Below, one piece after another: positions 1 through 6,302 of a DNA stretch of 9,965 nucleotides (the first letter of the stretch is position 1; the number at the start of each line of letters is the position of its first letter). Made by a program: the position numbers and the translations under genes. This DNA is from Planctomycetota bacterium (GTDB lineage Bacteria > Planctomycetota > UBA1135 > UBA2386). Where the stretch lies: contig CANGSN010000073.1 in NCBI GenBank assembly GCA_947455805.1, forward strand, positions 1 to 9,965, read 5' to 3'. The notes under the pieces were generated by a model that was given only the letters and a program-made list of their open reading frames with translations, did no database searches and was not told where the DNA came from.

Positions 1-620
1 GCGGCGAGCGCGTCGCCGCCCGCGCCGGCGGCGACTACGACGCGGGCGGCCGCCAGTTCGCCGCGGTCGGTGGCGACGGCGATGCGATCGTGGCGGAGCT
101 GCAAGCCGGTGGCCTTCGTGTGCCAGAGGAACCGCACGCCGGCGGCGGCCAGCCAGTCGCGAAGTCCGGCCATCGTGGTCGCGGCGAGCACCACGGCAGC
201 GGTGTCGTCGATCAGGACCTGGTGCGAATCGTCGAACGCCAGCAGCGGAAAGCGGCGGCGCGCCGCCGCGACGGCGATCGTGTGCACGTTCGCCCCGCTC
301 TGCAGCGTCGTGCGCAGGTAGTCGGCGAACAGGCCCGACGGTGGGCCGAAGAACACCCCCGGCGTGCGCAGGCGGAGGGGCATGCCGAGGCCTGCTTCGA
401 GGGTCGGCCACCCGCGCGTGTGCGCCAAGGCGGCCAGCTGGACGTAGCGCGGCTCGTCGTACGAGGAGCGGGTGATGCGGGTCTGGCCGTGCGAGCTGCC
501 GAGTTCATGCCCCGGTCCGAAGCGCTCGACGACGGTGGTGGGGCAGCCGGCGCGCACCAGCCAGAACGCCGTGCAGAGGCCCTGCACGCCGGCGCCGACG
601 ATGAGGCAGTCGCGCTTCAT
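1..620 (-). CDS. FAD-dependent oxidoreductase, sarcosine oxidase / DAO type (3' end beyond window)
   Basis: About 206 N-terminal residues are visible and the frame is open to the left edge. It starts MKRDCLIVGAGVQG, a Rossmann dinucleotide fold with Gly9, Gly11 and Gly14, and Glu32 at the end of the second strand for the FAD ribose. Residues 41-54 (GSSHGQTRITRSSY) match the block after the FAD-binding fold in monomeric sarcosine oxidase and N-methyltryptophan oxidase, whose arginines contact FAD and substrate carboxylate. Members oxidise secondary or N-methylated amino acids to imine and hydrogen peroxide in the cytosol. The region that would hold the covalent flavin cysteine lies off the window, so substrate and flavin linkage cannot be judged. 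I chose the ATG at 620 because the FAD motif follows at the usual distance. An in-frame ATG at 731 would add 37 Arg/Ala-rich residues that do not look like a signal peptide. No clear Shine-Dalgarno sequence is present. The family is clear; the substrate is not. Confidence 0.87.
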   Translation of the reverse strand, partial: MKRDCLIVGAGVQGLCTAFWLVRAGCPTTVVERFGPGHELGSSHGQTRITRSSYDEPRYVQLAALAHTRGWPTLEAGLGMPLRLRTPGVFFGPPSGLFADYLRTTLQSGANVHTIAVAAARRRFPLLAFDDSHQVLIDDTAAVVLAATTMAGLRDWLAAAGVRFLWHTKATGLQLRHDRIAVATDRGELAAARVVVAAGAGGDALA

Positions 621-842
621 CGTCGGGACTTTGCCGCGCCGGGCGCGGCGATACACCTTCGCCGCGCCGTGCGCGATTTGCGGAGCAGCCCGAACGGCTC
701 GATCCGGGATGGCGTCGAGTCGCGGTGCCATCGGGCGCTCGTCTTCGCGGATCTTTCCCCGTTCGCGCGATGGAAACGGCCCCATTCTGGGGCTACATGC
801 TGGTGCTATAGTCGCAACACCTTACGCCTCGCACCCTCGTCG
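621..842. promoter_or_regulatory. Divergent intergenic region between oxidase and radical SAM genes
   Basis: This 222-bp spacer separates the start of the minus-strand oxidase from the start of the plus-strand radical SAM gene. It holds an extended -10 box for the plus-strand gene (804-812). Next to the oxidase start it also holds a short GC-rich dyad: GCCGCGCC at 633-640 and GGCGCGGC at 642-649. As RNA from the minus strand the dyad could form a six-pair stem with a five-base loop, ending about 12 bases before the ATG. I see no convincing minus-strand promoter. If the oxidase started at the in-frame ATG at 731, about half of this spacer would be coding. Confidence 0.5.
804..812 (+). promoter_or_regulatory. 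Putative extended -10 promoter element of the radical SAM gene
   Basis: TGCTATAGT combines an extended -10 TGn with a TATAGT hexamer that differs from TATAAT at one base. It would place the transcription start near 819, about 24 bases before the ATG at 843. At 16-18 bp upstream there is no good -35 hexamer, which is common for extended -10 promoters. It sits in a relatively A+T-rich patch of otherwise very GC-rich DNA. The assignment rests on sequence pattern only. Confidence 0.45.
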
Positions 843-2402
843 ATGAAGGTCACGCTCCTCCACCCGCCGGTCTACATCAACAAGAACGGCCTCACTGCCT
901 TGCGGCCGAGCTTGCCGCTCGGGCTCGCCTACATTGCGGCCGTCCTGCGCGACGACAAGCACACCGTCGAGGTCGTCGACGCGCTCGGGGCCGCACCCGA
1001 GCAGATGATCCCCGATGGCGACATCTGGCGACTCGGCCTCACGCCGGAGCAGATGATCGAGCGCATCGCCAAGGACACCAAGGCGATCGGCATCACCAGC
1101 ATGTGGAGCTACAGCTGGCCGATCGTGCGCGAGCTGATCCACAAGTTGCGCGCAGCGTTCCCGAACACGCCGATCGTCTGTGGCGGCGAGCACTTCACGG
1201 CGGTGCCCGAGCTGTCGATGGAGCAGGCGCCGATCGACTTCCTGGTGCTGGGCGAAGGCGAGGAGACGGCGGTGGCGCTGTTCCGCGCGCTCGAGCTCGG
1301 CCTCGACCACACCGTCATCCCGGGCATCGTCTACCGCACGCCCGACGGCAAGTTCGTCAAGAACCCGCGCCGCGACCGCATCAAGAACGTCGACCAGATC
1401 CCGTGGCCGGCGTGGGAGTTCTTCGACGTCGAGGCCTACTCGAGCAATCGCCTCGTCAGCGGCATCTACTACGGCAAGACGGTGCCGATCCTGGCGACTC
1501 GCGGGTGCCCGTACCAGTGCACCTACTGCAGCTCGCCGAACATGTGGACGACGCGCTGGTTCGCGCGCGAGCCGAAGGACGTCATCGACGAGATCGAGAC
1601 GTACCACAAGCGCTACGGCGCGACGAACTTCCCCTTCCAGGACCTGACGGCGATCCTGAAGCGTGAGTGGGTCGTCGAGTTCTGCACCGAGGTCGAGCGT
1701 CGCGGCCTGAAGATCACCTGGCAGCTGCCGGCCGGCACGCGCAGCGAGATCATCGACGAGGAAGTCGCGTCGCTGTTGGTGCGCAGTGGTTGCCGTTCGC
1801 TGAACTTCGCGCCCGAGTCGGGCAGCGAGCGCACGCGCAAGCACATGAAGAAGATGCTGACCGACGAGAAGCTGTTCCGCGCGGTGCGGGCGTCGGTCAA
1901 GGCGGGGTTGAACGTCGGCGCCTTCTTCGTGCTCGCCTACCCGACCGACGAGAAGGAGGACATGGAGGCGACCGTGCGCCTCGCTGCCAAGCTCGGCAAG
2001 GCCGGCATCGACGATGTTTCGGCGGGCTTCTTCTTCCCCTTGCCGAACACCGAGATCACGCGCCAGCTCGAGAAGGAAGGCAAGATCAAGTACGACGACG
2101 CCTTCCTGAAGCTGCCGATCTACGTCCACAACACGTTCCTCAGCGACGACCGCAAGTTCAACGACCACTTCACCGCCAAGGAGCTGACTCGGTGGAAGTA
2201 CCGGGTCGTGCGCGCCTTCTACACGCGCAGCCTGCTGCTGCGACCGTCGCGCTGGTTCCGCATCCTCTGGAACTTCATGCGCGGCAAGGAGACCTCGAAG
2301 TTCGAGTCCTTCCTGCAAGAGACGATGCGCAAGTTCCGCCTGCGCAAGCGCCCTTCGGCTCCGTCGAAGGCTCCGGCATTGCCGCCGGTCGCGAAGGTCT
2401 GA
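843..2402 (+). CDS. Cobalamin-binding-domain radical SAM protein, substrate unknown
   Basis: This 519-residue cytosolic protein has the layout of class B radical SAM enzymes. An N-terminal B12-binding Rossmann domain spans about residues 1-165. It begins MKVTLLHPPVY and carries CGGEH at 113-117 and GEGEE at 137-141. A radical SAM barrel follows from about 215 to 400. The iron-sulfur cluster motif is Cys222-x3-Cys226-x2-Cys229 (RGCPYQCTYC). The last roughly 120 residues are a helical extension ending in a Pro/Ala/Lys-rich tail. There is no DxHxxG cobalamin-ligand motif in the B12 domain, which is usual for this radical SAM subgroup. Relatives include BchE (cyclase), HpnJ (hopanoid) and various methyltransferases, so the reaction could be methylation, ring closure or rearrangement. 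The frame is open far upstream because it runs antisense to the oxidase, but the MKVTLLHPP start fits the family and lies just after the putative promoter. There is no evident Shine-Dalgarno sequence. It stands alone, with no operon partner. Confidence 0.9.
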   Translation: MKVTLLHPPVYINKNGLTALRPSLPLGLAYIAAVLRDDKHTVEVVDALGAAPEQMIPDGDIWRLGLTPEQMIERIAKDTKAIGITSMWSYSWPIVRELIHKLRAAFPNTPIVCGGEHFTAVPELSMEQAPIDFLVLGEGEETAVALFRALELGLDHTVIPGIVYRTPDGKFVKNPRRDRIKNVDQIPWPAWEFFDVEAYSSNRLVSGIYYGKTVPILATRGCPYQCTYCSSPNMWTTRWFAREPKDVIDEIETYHKRYGATNFPFQDLTAILKREWVVEFCTEVERRGLKITWQLPAGTRSEIIDEEVASLLVRSGCRSLNFAPESGSERTRKHMKKMLTDEKLFRAVRASVKAGLNVGAFFVLAYPTDEKEDMEATVRLAAKLGKAGIDDVSAGFFFPLPNTEITRQLEKEGKIKYDDAFLKLPIYVHNTFLSDDRKFNDHFTAKELTRWKYRVVRAFYTRSLLLRPSRWFRILWNFMRGKETSKFESFLQETMRKFRLRKRPSAPSKAPALPPVAKV

Positions 2403-2417
2403 CGCCCAGCGGAGTGT

Positions 2418-2437
2418 CGGCGGCGCTGCGGCCGCCG
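2418..2437. terminator. GC-rich hairpin between convergent genes, possible bidirectional terminator
   Basis: CGGCGGC at 2418-2424 and GCCGCCG at 2431-2437 form a perfect seven-pair stem with a six-base loop. It lies inside the 51-bp spacer between the radical SAM stop codon (2400-2402) and the stop of the oncoming glycosyltransferase gene (2454-2456). No T tract follows on either strand, so a classical intrinsic terminator is not shown. In such GC-rich DNA a stem of this size can occur by chance, but the position is right. Confidence 0.4.
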
Positions 2438-2453
2438 CGTGGTGCCGCTCGGT

Positions 2454-3617
2454 TCACCGGGCCGGCGCCGCCAACAAGTTGGCAGCCCGGGTGAGCTGGG
2501 CTTCGGCGATGGCATCCGCGGCCAGGTTCGCCCGCGCCCAGGCGAACGCTGCGGCGCCTGCTGCGGCCGCTGCGCTGGCGTCGGCAAGCAACTGCGATGT
2601 CAGCATCGCGAGTTGTGCCGGGGTTTCCCCGCGATGGATCGCCGGCGGCGACGCACCCAGGCCGCGGCCGCCGAGCTCGTTGGTGACGACCGGCAGACCA
2701 TGGGCGAGCGCGGTCGCCGCCTTGACGCGGAATCCCGTGCCCGACCACAGCGGCGCCAGCAGCAGCCGGACCTGGGCGAACAGTCGCGGCAGGTCGTCGA
2801 CGAACCCGAGCACACGCACCCCGCGTTGGTTCGCGAGGGCTCGGATCGGCGCCTCGTTGGGGCCGGCGAGCCACAACTCGGCCGATGGGTTCGAGCGCTG
2901 CAGCAACGGCAGCACGTCGCGCACGAGTCGTCGTGCGGCCTCCGGGTTCGGTGCGTGATGGTAGTCGCCGAGGAACAGGACGTTCGGTGGAGCTAGGGCC
3001 GGAGCCACGGGGCTGGCTGGCAGCACGACCGCGGGCGGTCGCACCAGAACGTCGCGCTGCAGGAGCTGGCGCAGCGTCGCCGCGTCTTCGGGGGTCAGGG
3101 CCTGAACCAGGTCGGCGTTGGCGAACTCGCGCCGCACGTAGCGGTTCCACAGCCGTCGGTCGCGAGCATCCCCGAGCGGGCCCAGTCCGGTCCGGGTGTT
3201 GGCTGGGCATCCGGACTCGTGGTCGGTGAGGATCGTCCGGGTCGGCCGCAAGTGGGGCAGATACTGCGCCATCTGCGCCATCTCGACGAGCGCCACGTCT
3301 GGGCGGAACTCCAGGACCGCCCGCCGCAGCGTGGCGGCGAAGGTCGGGTTCCACGCCTTGGCAGCAACCAGCGGCAGGCGTCGCCACTGCCAGAGGCGGC
3401 GCAGGCTCGCCACCAGACCGCCGCCGCGCGGGCGGTGCGGCACGCTCGCATGCCAGGCCCAAGGGGCCGCGTCGCCGTTCCCCGGCTCTTCCCCGAGGCA
3501 GCACAGTCCGCACTCCGCCCGGGCTCGCATGGCAGCTGCGATCGCCCCGAGGTAGGCGCCGCCGCCGTGGCCGGCGCGAGCATTCGGGGCGAACGGGGTG
3601 ACGAAGAGGACGCGCAT
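2454..3617 (-). CDS. GT-B fold glycosyltransferase, GT4-like, with substituted donor-site glutamate
   Basis: This 387-residue cytosolic or membrane-associated enzyme would transfer a sugar from a nucleotide-sugar donor, probably to a glycan or lipid. The N-terminal Rossmann domain starts MRVLFVTPFAP with the glycine-rich loop GHGGGAY (16-22). The C-terminal donor-binding domain runs from about 212, with LFLGDYHHAPNPEA at 214-227, GVRVLGFVDD at 266-275 and PLWSGTGFRVK at 289-299. This pattern matches the GT4 subgroup common in exopolysaccharide clusters. The position normally occupied by Glu in 'LEAMA' is Thr302, within ATALAHGLPVV, and the later 'G-x-E-G' position is Arg318. The glutamate that usually contacts the donor ribose is therefore missing. 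No signal peptide or membrane segment is visible. The ATG at 3617 gives the expected N-terminal strand, and the preceding bases show no strong ribosome site. It stands alone between convergent and divergent neighbours. Confidence 0.85.
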   Translation of the reverse strand: MRVLFVTPFAPNARAGHGGGAYLGAIAAAMRARAECGLCCLGEEPGNGDAAPWAWHASVPHRPRGGGLVASLRRLWQWRRLPLVAAKAWNPTFAATLRRAVLEFRPDVALVEMAQMAQYLPHLRPTRTILTDHESGCPANTRTGLGPLGDARDRRLWNRYVRREFANADLVQALTPEDAATLRQLLQRDVLVRPPAVVLPASPVAPALAPPNVLFLGDYHHAPNPEAARRLVRDVLPLLQRSNPSAELWLAGPNEAPIRALANQRGVRVLGFVDDLPRLFAQVRLLLAPLWSGTGFRVKAATALAHGLPVVTNELGGRGLGASPPAIHRGETPAQLAMLTSQLLADASAAAAAGAAAFAWARANLAADAIAEAQLTRAANLLAAPAR

Positions 3618-3825
3618 CCGCTGAGCGATTTTGCCCCAGGACAGTAGCTGGCAAAGGCTTCCGACGCGAATCAGCCGTTGCCGTCGGCGCCTCGCACGCT
3701 ATCCGCTTTGCCAATCCTGGCTGTGGCTGTGGAAGCTACCTCTTGCCATAATGCCCTACCGTTCCCTGGCCTTTGGGTGAGTGCCTCGCCAGGATTGACG
3801 CCGCTGCGAAAGGCAATCGAACGGT
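3618..3825. promoter_or_regulatory. Divergent intergenic region with several inverted repeats
   Basis: This 208-bp spacer separates the glycosyltransferase start from the HEAT-repeat gene start and is less GC-rich than its surroundings. Inverted pairs seen are TGGCAAAG (3649-3656) with CTTTGCCA (3706-3713), CAATCCTGG (3712-3720) with CCAGGATTG (3789-3797), and GTAGCT (3644-3649) with AGCTAC (3734-3739). An extended -10 box for the plus strand lies at 3744-3752. For the minus-strand gene only a weak candidate is visible: TTCGCG (reading 3670-3665), 18 bp, TACTGT (3646-3641). No small open frame with a plausible start stands out. Confidence 0.45.
3744..3752 (+). promoter_or_regulatory. Putative extended -10 promoter element of the HEAT-repeat gene
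   Basis: TGCCATAAT pairs an extended -10 TGn with CATAAT, one base away from TATAAT. It resembles the TGCTATAGT box at 804-812. Transcription would start near 3759, giving a leader of about 67 bases before the ATG at 3826. No convincing -35 hexamer lies at 16-18 bp upstream. The leader carries one arm of a 9-bp inverted repeat (3789-3797). The assignment rests on sequence pattern only. Confidence 0.4.
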
Positions 3826-5427
3826 ATGAACGACACCATCAAGCTGATTGTCGGTCTCCTCGAAGGGGGCAAGCCCGAGCTGCAGATCGCAGCAGCCCAG
3901 GTTCTCGGCGAGCTCCGCCCGAAGGAGTCCGGTGTGTTGCGGGCGCTGTTGGGGGCCCAGCGTCGGTCGCCGGTGCTGGGCCGCTTCTGCCTGGAGGCCA
4001 TGGCGAAGATCGCTTCCGCGGAGGCACTCGAGGCGATGGCCCAAAACCTCGTCGATGGCGATGCCCTGGCCGAGCACGCCGCCCACCTCCTCGCGGAAGC
4101 GGGGTCTGCTGCCCACCCGGTGCTGGTCGGGCGCTTTCCGGCGGCCGAAGGCGATGGTGCACGGCGGATCCTCAACGTGCTGTCCCGGCAGCCGGGCAAG
4201 GAGGCGGTGCCGGTGTTCGTGCGCGCGCTGCTGACGCCAGACCTGTCGGCGCACGCGGCTCGCTTGCTGTCCGCAGCCAACGCAGCGCCGGCGCCGAACT
4301 TCGGCAAGCTCCTGCGCGAGGCGCTGCAGAAGCACCTCGAAGACTCCTTGCCGGAGGTCTGCCTGGCGAACGTCATCGCCGTGCTCGCCAGGCTCGATGC
4401 CGAAGGCAGCAAGGCTCTGCTGGTCAAGTGTGCGCAAGCGCCGCATTCGGCGCTGGTGCGGTCGGCGGCGTTCCGGGCGCTGCGCGGCACGGCGTTGACG
4501 GCGGTGCAGCTGCGCACGATGTTGGACCTGCTCGAGGACGCCAACGAGAAGGACGTGCACGACGCCGTGCGCGAGGTGCTGTCCAGCCTGCCGGAAGTCC
4601 CCGAAGGCGCGCTGCCGGTGATGAAGCGACTGCTCGCGGCGCGCCAGCCCGAGCAGCGGCTGTTCGCGCTGCGCATGCTGCGTATGTCGGGCGGCGTCGA
4701 GCTTGCCAAGTTCGCGCTGAAGTGGCTCGACCACGAGGACGAGCGATTCCGTCAGGCCGCCGCGGACGCTCTGTCGCACAACAAGCAGGCGAGTGAACTC
4801 GTGTTGCGCCTGCTGGTGACGACGCGCCACCCTGCCCTGGCCGACGCCGCGGCCGGCGTGCTGCTGCGGCAGGTCGAGAACCTGTCGCCCAAGTTCGTCC
4901 AGAGCCTCGCGGAGAAGGCAATCAAGTCCCTGGCCACGAACGTTCGCCTCGCCGACCAGTTGCTCGACGTGGTGCTGGCCAGTTCTGAGGTCAAGCTGGT
5001 GTCGTCGTTGGTCGAGGCCGCCGTGCGCATGCGCCGCGCGGGCCGTCGTGGCGAAGCCCTGCACCTGTTGGCCCGCACGGCATCGCGGCATCCTGGCGAC
5101 GCCGAGGTGCGCTACCAGCTGGCGCTGACCAAGCTGCTCGCCGATGCGGTGGCGACTTCGGACGCGAACGCGGAGACGAGCGCGCCGGGCAATCCGACGA
5201 TGGGCTTCTTCGCCGCACTGGTGCGCGACGGGTTCCCGTTGTTCGAGCGACTGCGCAAGGAGAACTCGGCGACGCCCGAGCTGCTGCTGCGCATCGCCAC
5301 GCACTTCAGCAACGGCGTCGGCCCCGAGCGTCGGTTCGGAACCGAACTGCTGCAGCATCTGGCGACGCGCACCCGCGGTCGCGCCGGGGACGAGGCGAAG
5401 GTCGCGTTGCGCGCCGTCGGCGTCTGA
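3826..5427 (+). CDS. HEAT/ARM-repeat scaffold protein with TPR-like C-terminal segment
   Basis: This 533-residue protein consists almost entirely of short amphipathic helix pairs rich in Ala, Leu and Glu. Examples are PELQIAAAQVLGEL near the N terminus and later blocks around LVRSAAFRALRG and DERFRQAAADALSH. This is the look of an ARM/HEAT solenoid, which usually serves as a protein-binding scaffold and not as an enzyme. From about residue 404 to 440 (RAGRRGEALHLLARTASRHP) the helices look TPR-like. After a short polar linker, a helical C-terminal part follows. There is no signal peptide, membrane segment or catalytic motif, so it is probably cytosolic. The ATG at 3826 has AAAGG 12 bases upstream, a distant but possible ribosome site. 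Its stop codon lies only 6 bp from the stop codon of the convergent operon. I do not recognise a named family, and no function can be assigned beyond protein interaction. Confidence 0.85.
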   Translation: MNDTIKLIVGLLEGGKPELQIAAAQVLGELRPKESGVLRALLGAQRRSPVLGRFCLEAMAKIASAEALEAMAQNLVDGDALAEHAAHLLAEAGSAAHPVLVGRFPAAEGDGARRILNVLSRQPGKEAVPVFVRALLTPDLSAHAARLLSAANAAPAPNFGKLLREALQKHLEDSLPEVCLANVIAVLARLDAEGSKALLVKCAQAPHSALVRSAAFRALRGTALTAVQLRTMLDLLEDANEKDVHDAVREVLSSLPEVPEGALPVMKRLLAARQPEQRLFALRMLRMSGGVELAKFALKWLDHEDERFRQAAADALSHNKQASELVLRLLVTTRHPALADAAAGVLLRQVENLSPKFVQSLAEKAIKSLATNVRLADQLLDVVLASSEVKLVSSLVEAAVRMRRAGRRGEALHLLARTASRHPGDAEVRYQLALTKLLADAVATSDANAETSAPGNPTMGFFAALVRDGFPLFERLRKENSATPELLLRIATHFSNGVGPERRFGTELLQHLATRTRGRAGDEAKVALRAVGV

Positions 5428-5447
5428 CCGGCGTCAGGCTGGCGCGC
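5409..5447. terminator. Inverted repeat spanning both stop codons of a convergent gene pair
   Basis: GCGCGCC (5409-5415) is complementary to GGCGCGC (5441-5447). Inside it, CTGAC (5424-5428) pairs with GTCAG (5433-5437) around a CGGC loop. The inner arms contain the two opposing stop codons, TGA at 5425-5427 on the plus strand and TGA read from 5436 to 5434 on the minus strand. The structure is symmetric and could act in both directions, but there is no T tract. Part of the inner symmetry arises simply because each gene ends in TGA. Confidence 0.4.
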
Positions 5448-6288
5448 TCCAGTCGATCCAGGGACACGGGAAGCGCGTGTCCTCGGGGAACACGAGGCCG
5501 AACTCCTGCGCCAGCACCGCGAGCAGGTGCCGTTCGTCGCGCACGATCGTGGTCGTGCCGGTACCGTCGCCGCGGCGATGCGTCAGTTCGCGGTTCAGCA
5601 GCGTGATGCGGCCGTCGGCGGTGGCCCGCGCGGTCATCAGCCGGTTGCGGAAGTGCGACTGCGGGTGGGCGCTGGTGAACCAGTTCGCCACCTCGCGGTC
5701 GATCGGCGGCATGGTCTCGAGCGTGAACTCGCAGACGTCCTGCCATTGGCCGGCGATCTGCACCTGATGGAAGATGCGGGCGTCCGGGGACCGGCGATCG
5801 CCCGACGTCCAGGCGCCGTGTCGGATCAGTCGACGCGGTTCGTGCGGTGTCGCTTGCGGCGTCTCGACGTCGAGGCGCAGCGGCGCGGTCGGTGACAACC
5901 CGCCGACGCCGACGTCGCACAGCCAGCGTTCGCCCGCCAACGTCACCATCACGAACATGTGCGTGCGCGGTGGCGTGAAGTCGCGCGGTCGCTGGATGCG
6001 CACGCGGGCGCTGAGCGGCAAGGCGTCGAAGCCGAGGGCCTGCAGCACGGCCAGCAGCAGCGCGTTCTGCTCGAAGCAGTAGCCGCCGCGGCGCTGCTGC
6101 ACGAGCTTCCGCTCGATCGCCGTCGGCGACAGGTCGATGCCGCGGCCGAGCAGCACGTCGAGGTTCTCGAACGGGATCGCCTGCACGTGGGTGAGCACGA
6201 TCGCCTGCAGCGTCGCCAGCGTGGCGCTGCGCTCGCCGCGGTGGCCGATGCGCGCGAAGTAGGCGTCGAGGTCGGGGGCCGGCTCCAT
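5434..6288 (-). CDS. Arylamine N-acetyltransferase (NAT family)
   Basis: This 284-residue protein has the usual bacterial NAT length. NATs move an acyl group, typically acetyl from acetyl-CoA, to an arylamine, arylhydroxylamine or hydrazine through a thioester on cysteine. Some relatives act as amide synthases. The catalytic triad is intact: Cys71 in RRGGYCFEQN, His110 in RTHMFVMV and Asp125 in WLCDVGVGG. The family block IPFENLDVLLGRG is at 38-50. There is no signal peptide, so it acts in the cytosol. The ATG at 6288 lies 14 bp after the stop of the MCE gene, which makes this the last gene of the operon. The best purine run, AGGG, is only 2 bases before the ATG, so translation may depend on coupling to the gene upstream. 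The reading frame stays open into the MCE gene, but that extension is antisense-like noise with no family features. The family call is firm; the physiological substrate is unknown. Confidence 0.93.
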   Translation of the reverse strand: MEPAPDLDAYFARIGHRGERSATLATLQAIVLTHVQAIPFENLDVLLGRGIDLSPTAIERKLVQQRRGGYCFEQNALLLAVLQALGFDALPLSARVRIQRPRDFTPPRTHMFVMVTLAGERWLCDVGVGGLSPTAPLRLDVETPQATPHEPRRLIRHGAWTSGDRRSPDARIFHQVQIAGQWQDVCEFTLETMPPIDREVANWFTSAHPQSHFRNRLMTARATADGRITLLNRELTHRRGDGTGTTTIVRDERHLLAVLAQEFGLVFPEDTRFPCPWIDWSAPA

Positions 6289-6302
6289 GTCCCTGCCGCC
6301 GG

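Noticed and set aside
90..842. Open frame upstream of the radical SAM gene on the plus strand, as a 251-residue extension
   Set aside because: It runs antisense to the amine oxidase, is low-complexity (Arg, Ala, Gly) and belongs to no family. The family start MKVTLLHPP is at 843.
822..2318. 498-codon minus-strand open frame opposite the radical SAM gene
   Set aside because: Its composition (Arg, Val, Asp, Leu runs) is the mirror of GC-rich codons, and the sense strand encodes an unmistakable radical SAM enzyme.
2275..3714. 479-codon minus-strand frame overlapping the glycosyltransferase in another frame
   Set aside because: The sequence is Arg/Pro/Ala-rich without a motif; the alternative frame 2454-3617 gives a full GT-B protein.
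3736..5358. 540-codon minus-strand open frame opposite the HEAT-repeat gene
   Set aside because: It is rich in Arg, Gln and His and shows no domain. The plus-strand frame has clear helical repeats, so this is a GC-rich antisense artefact.
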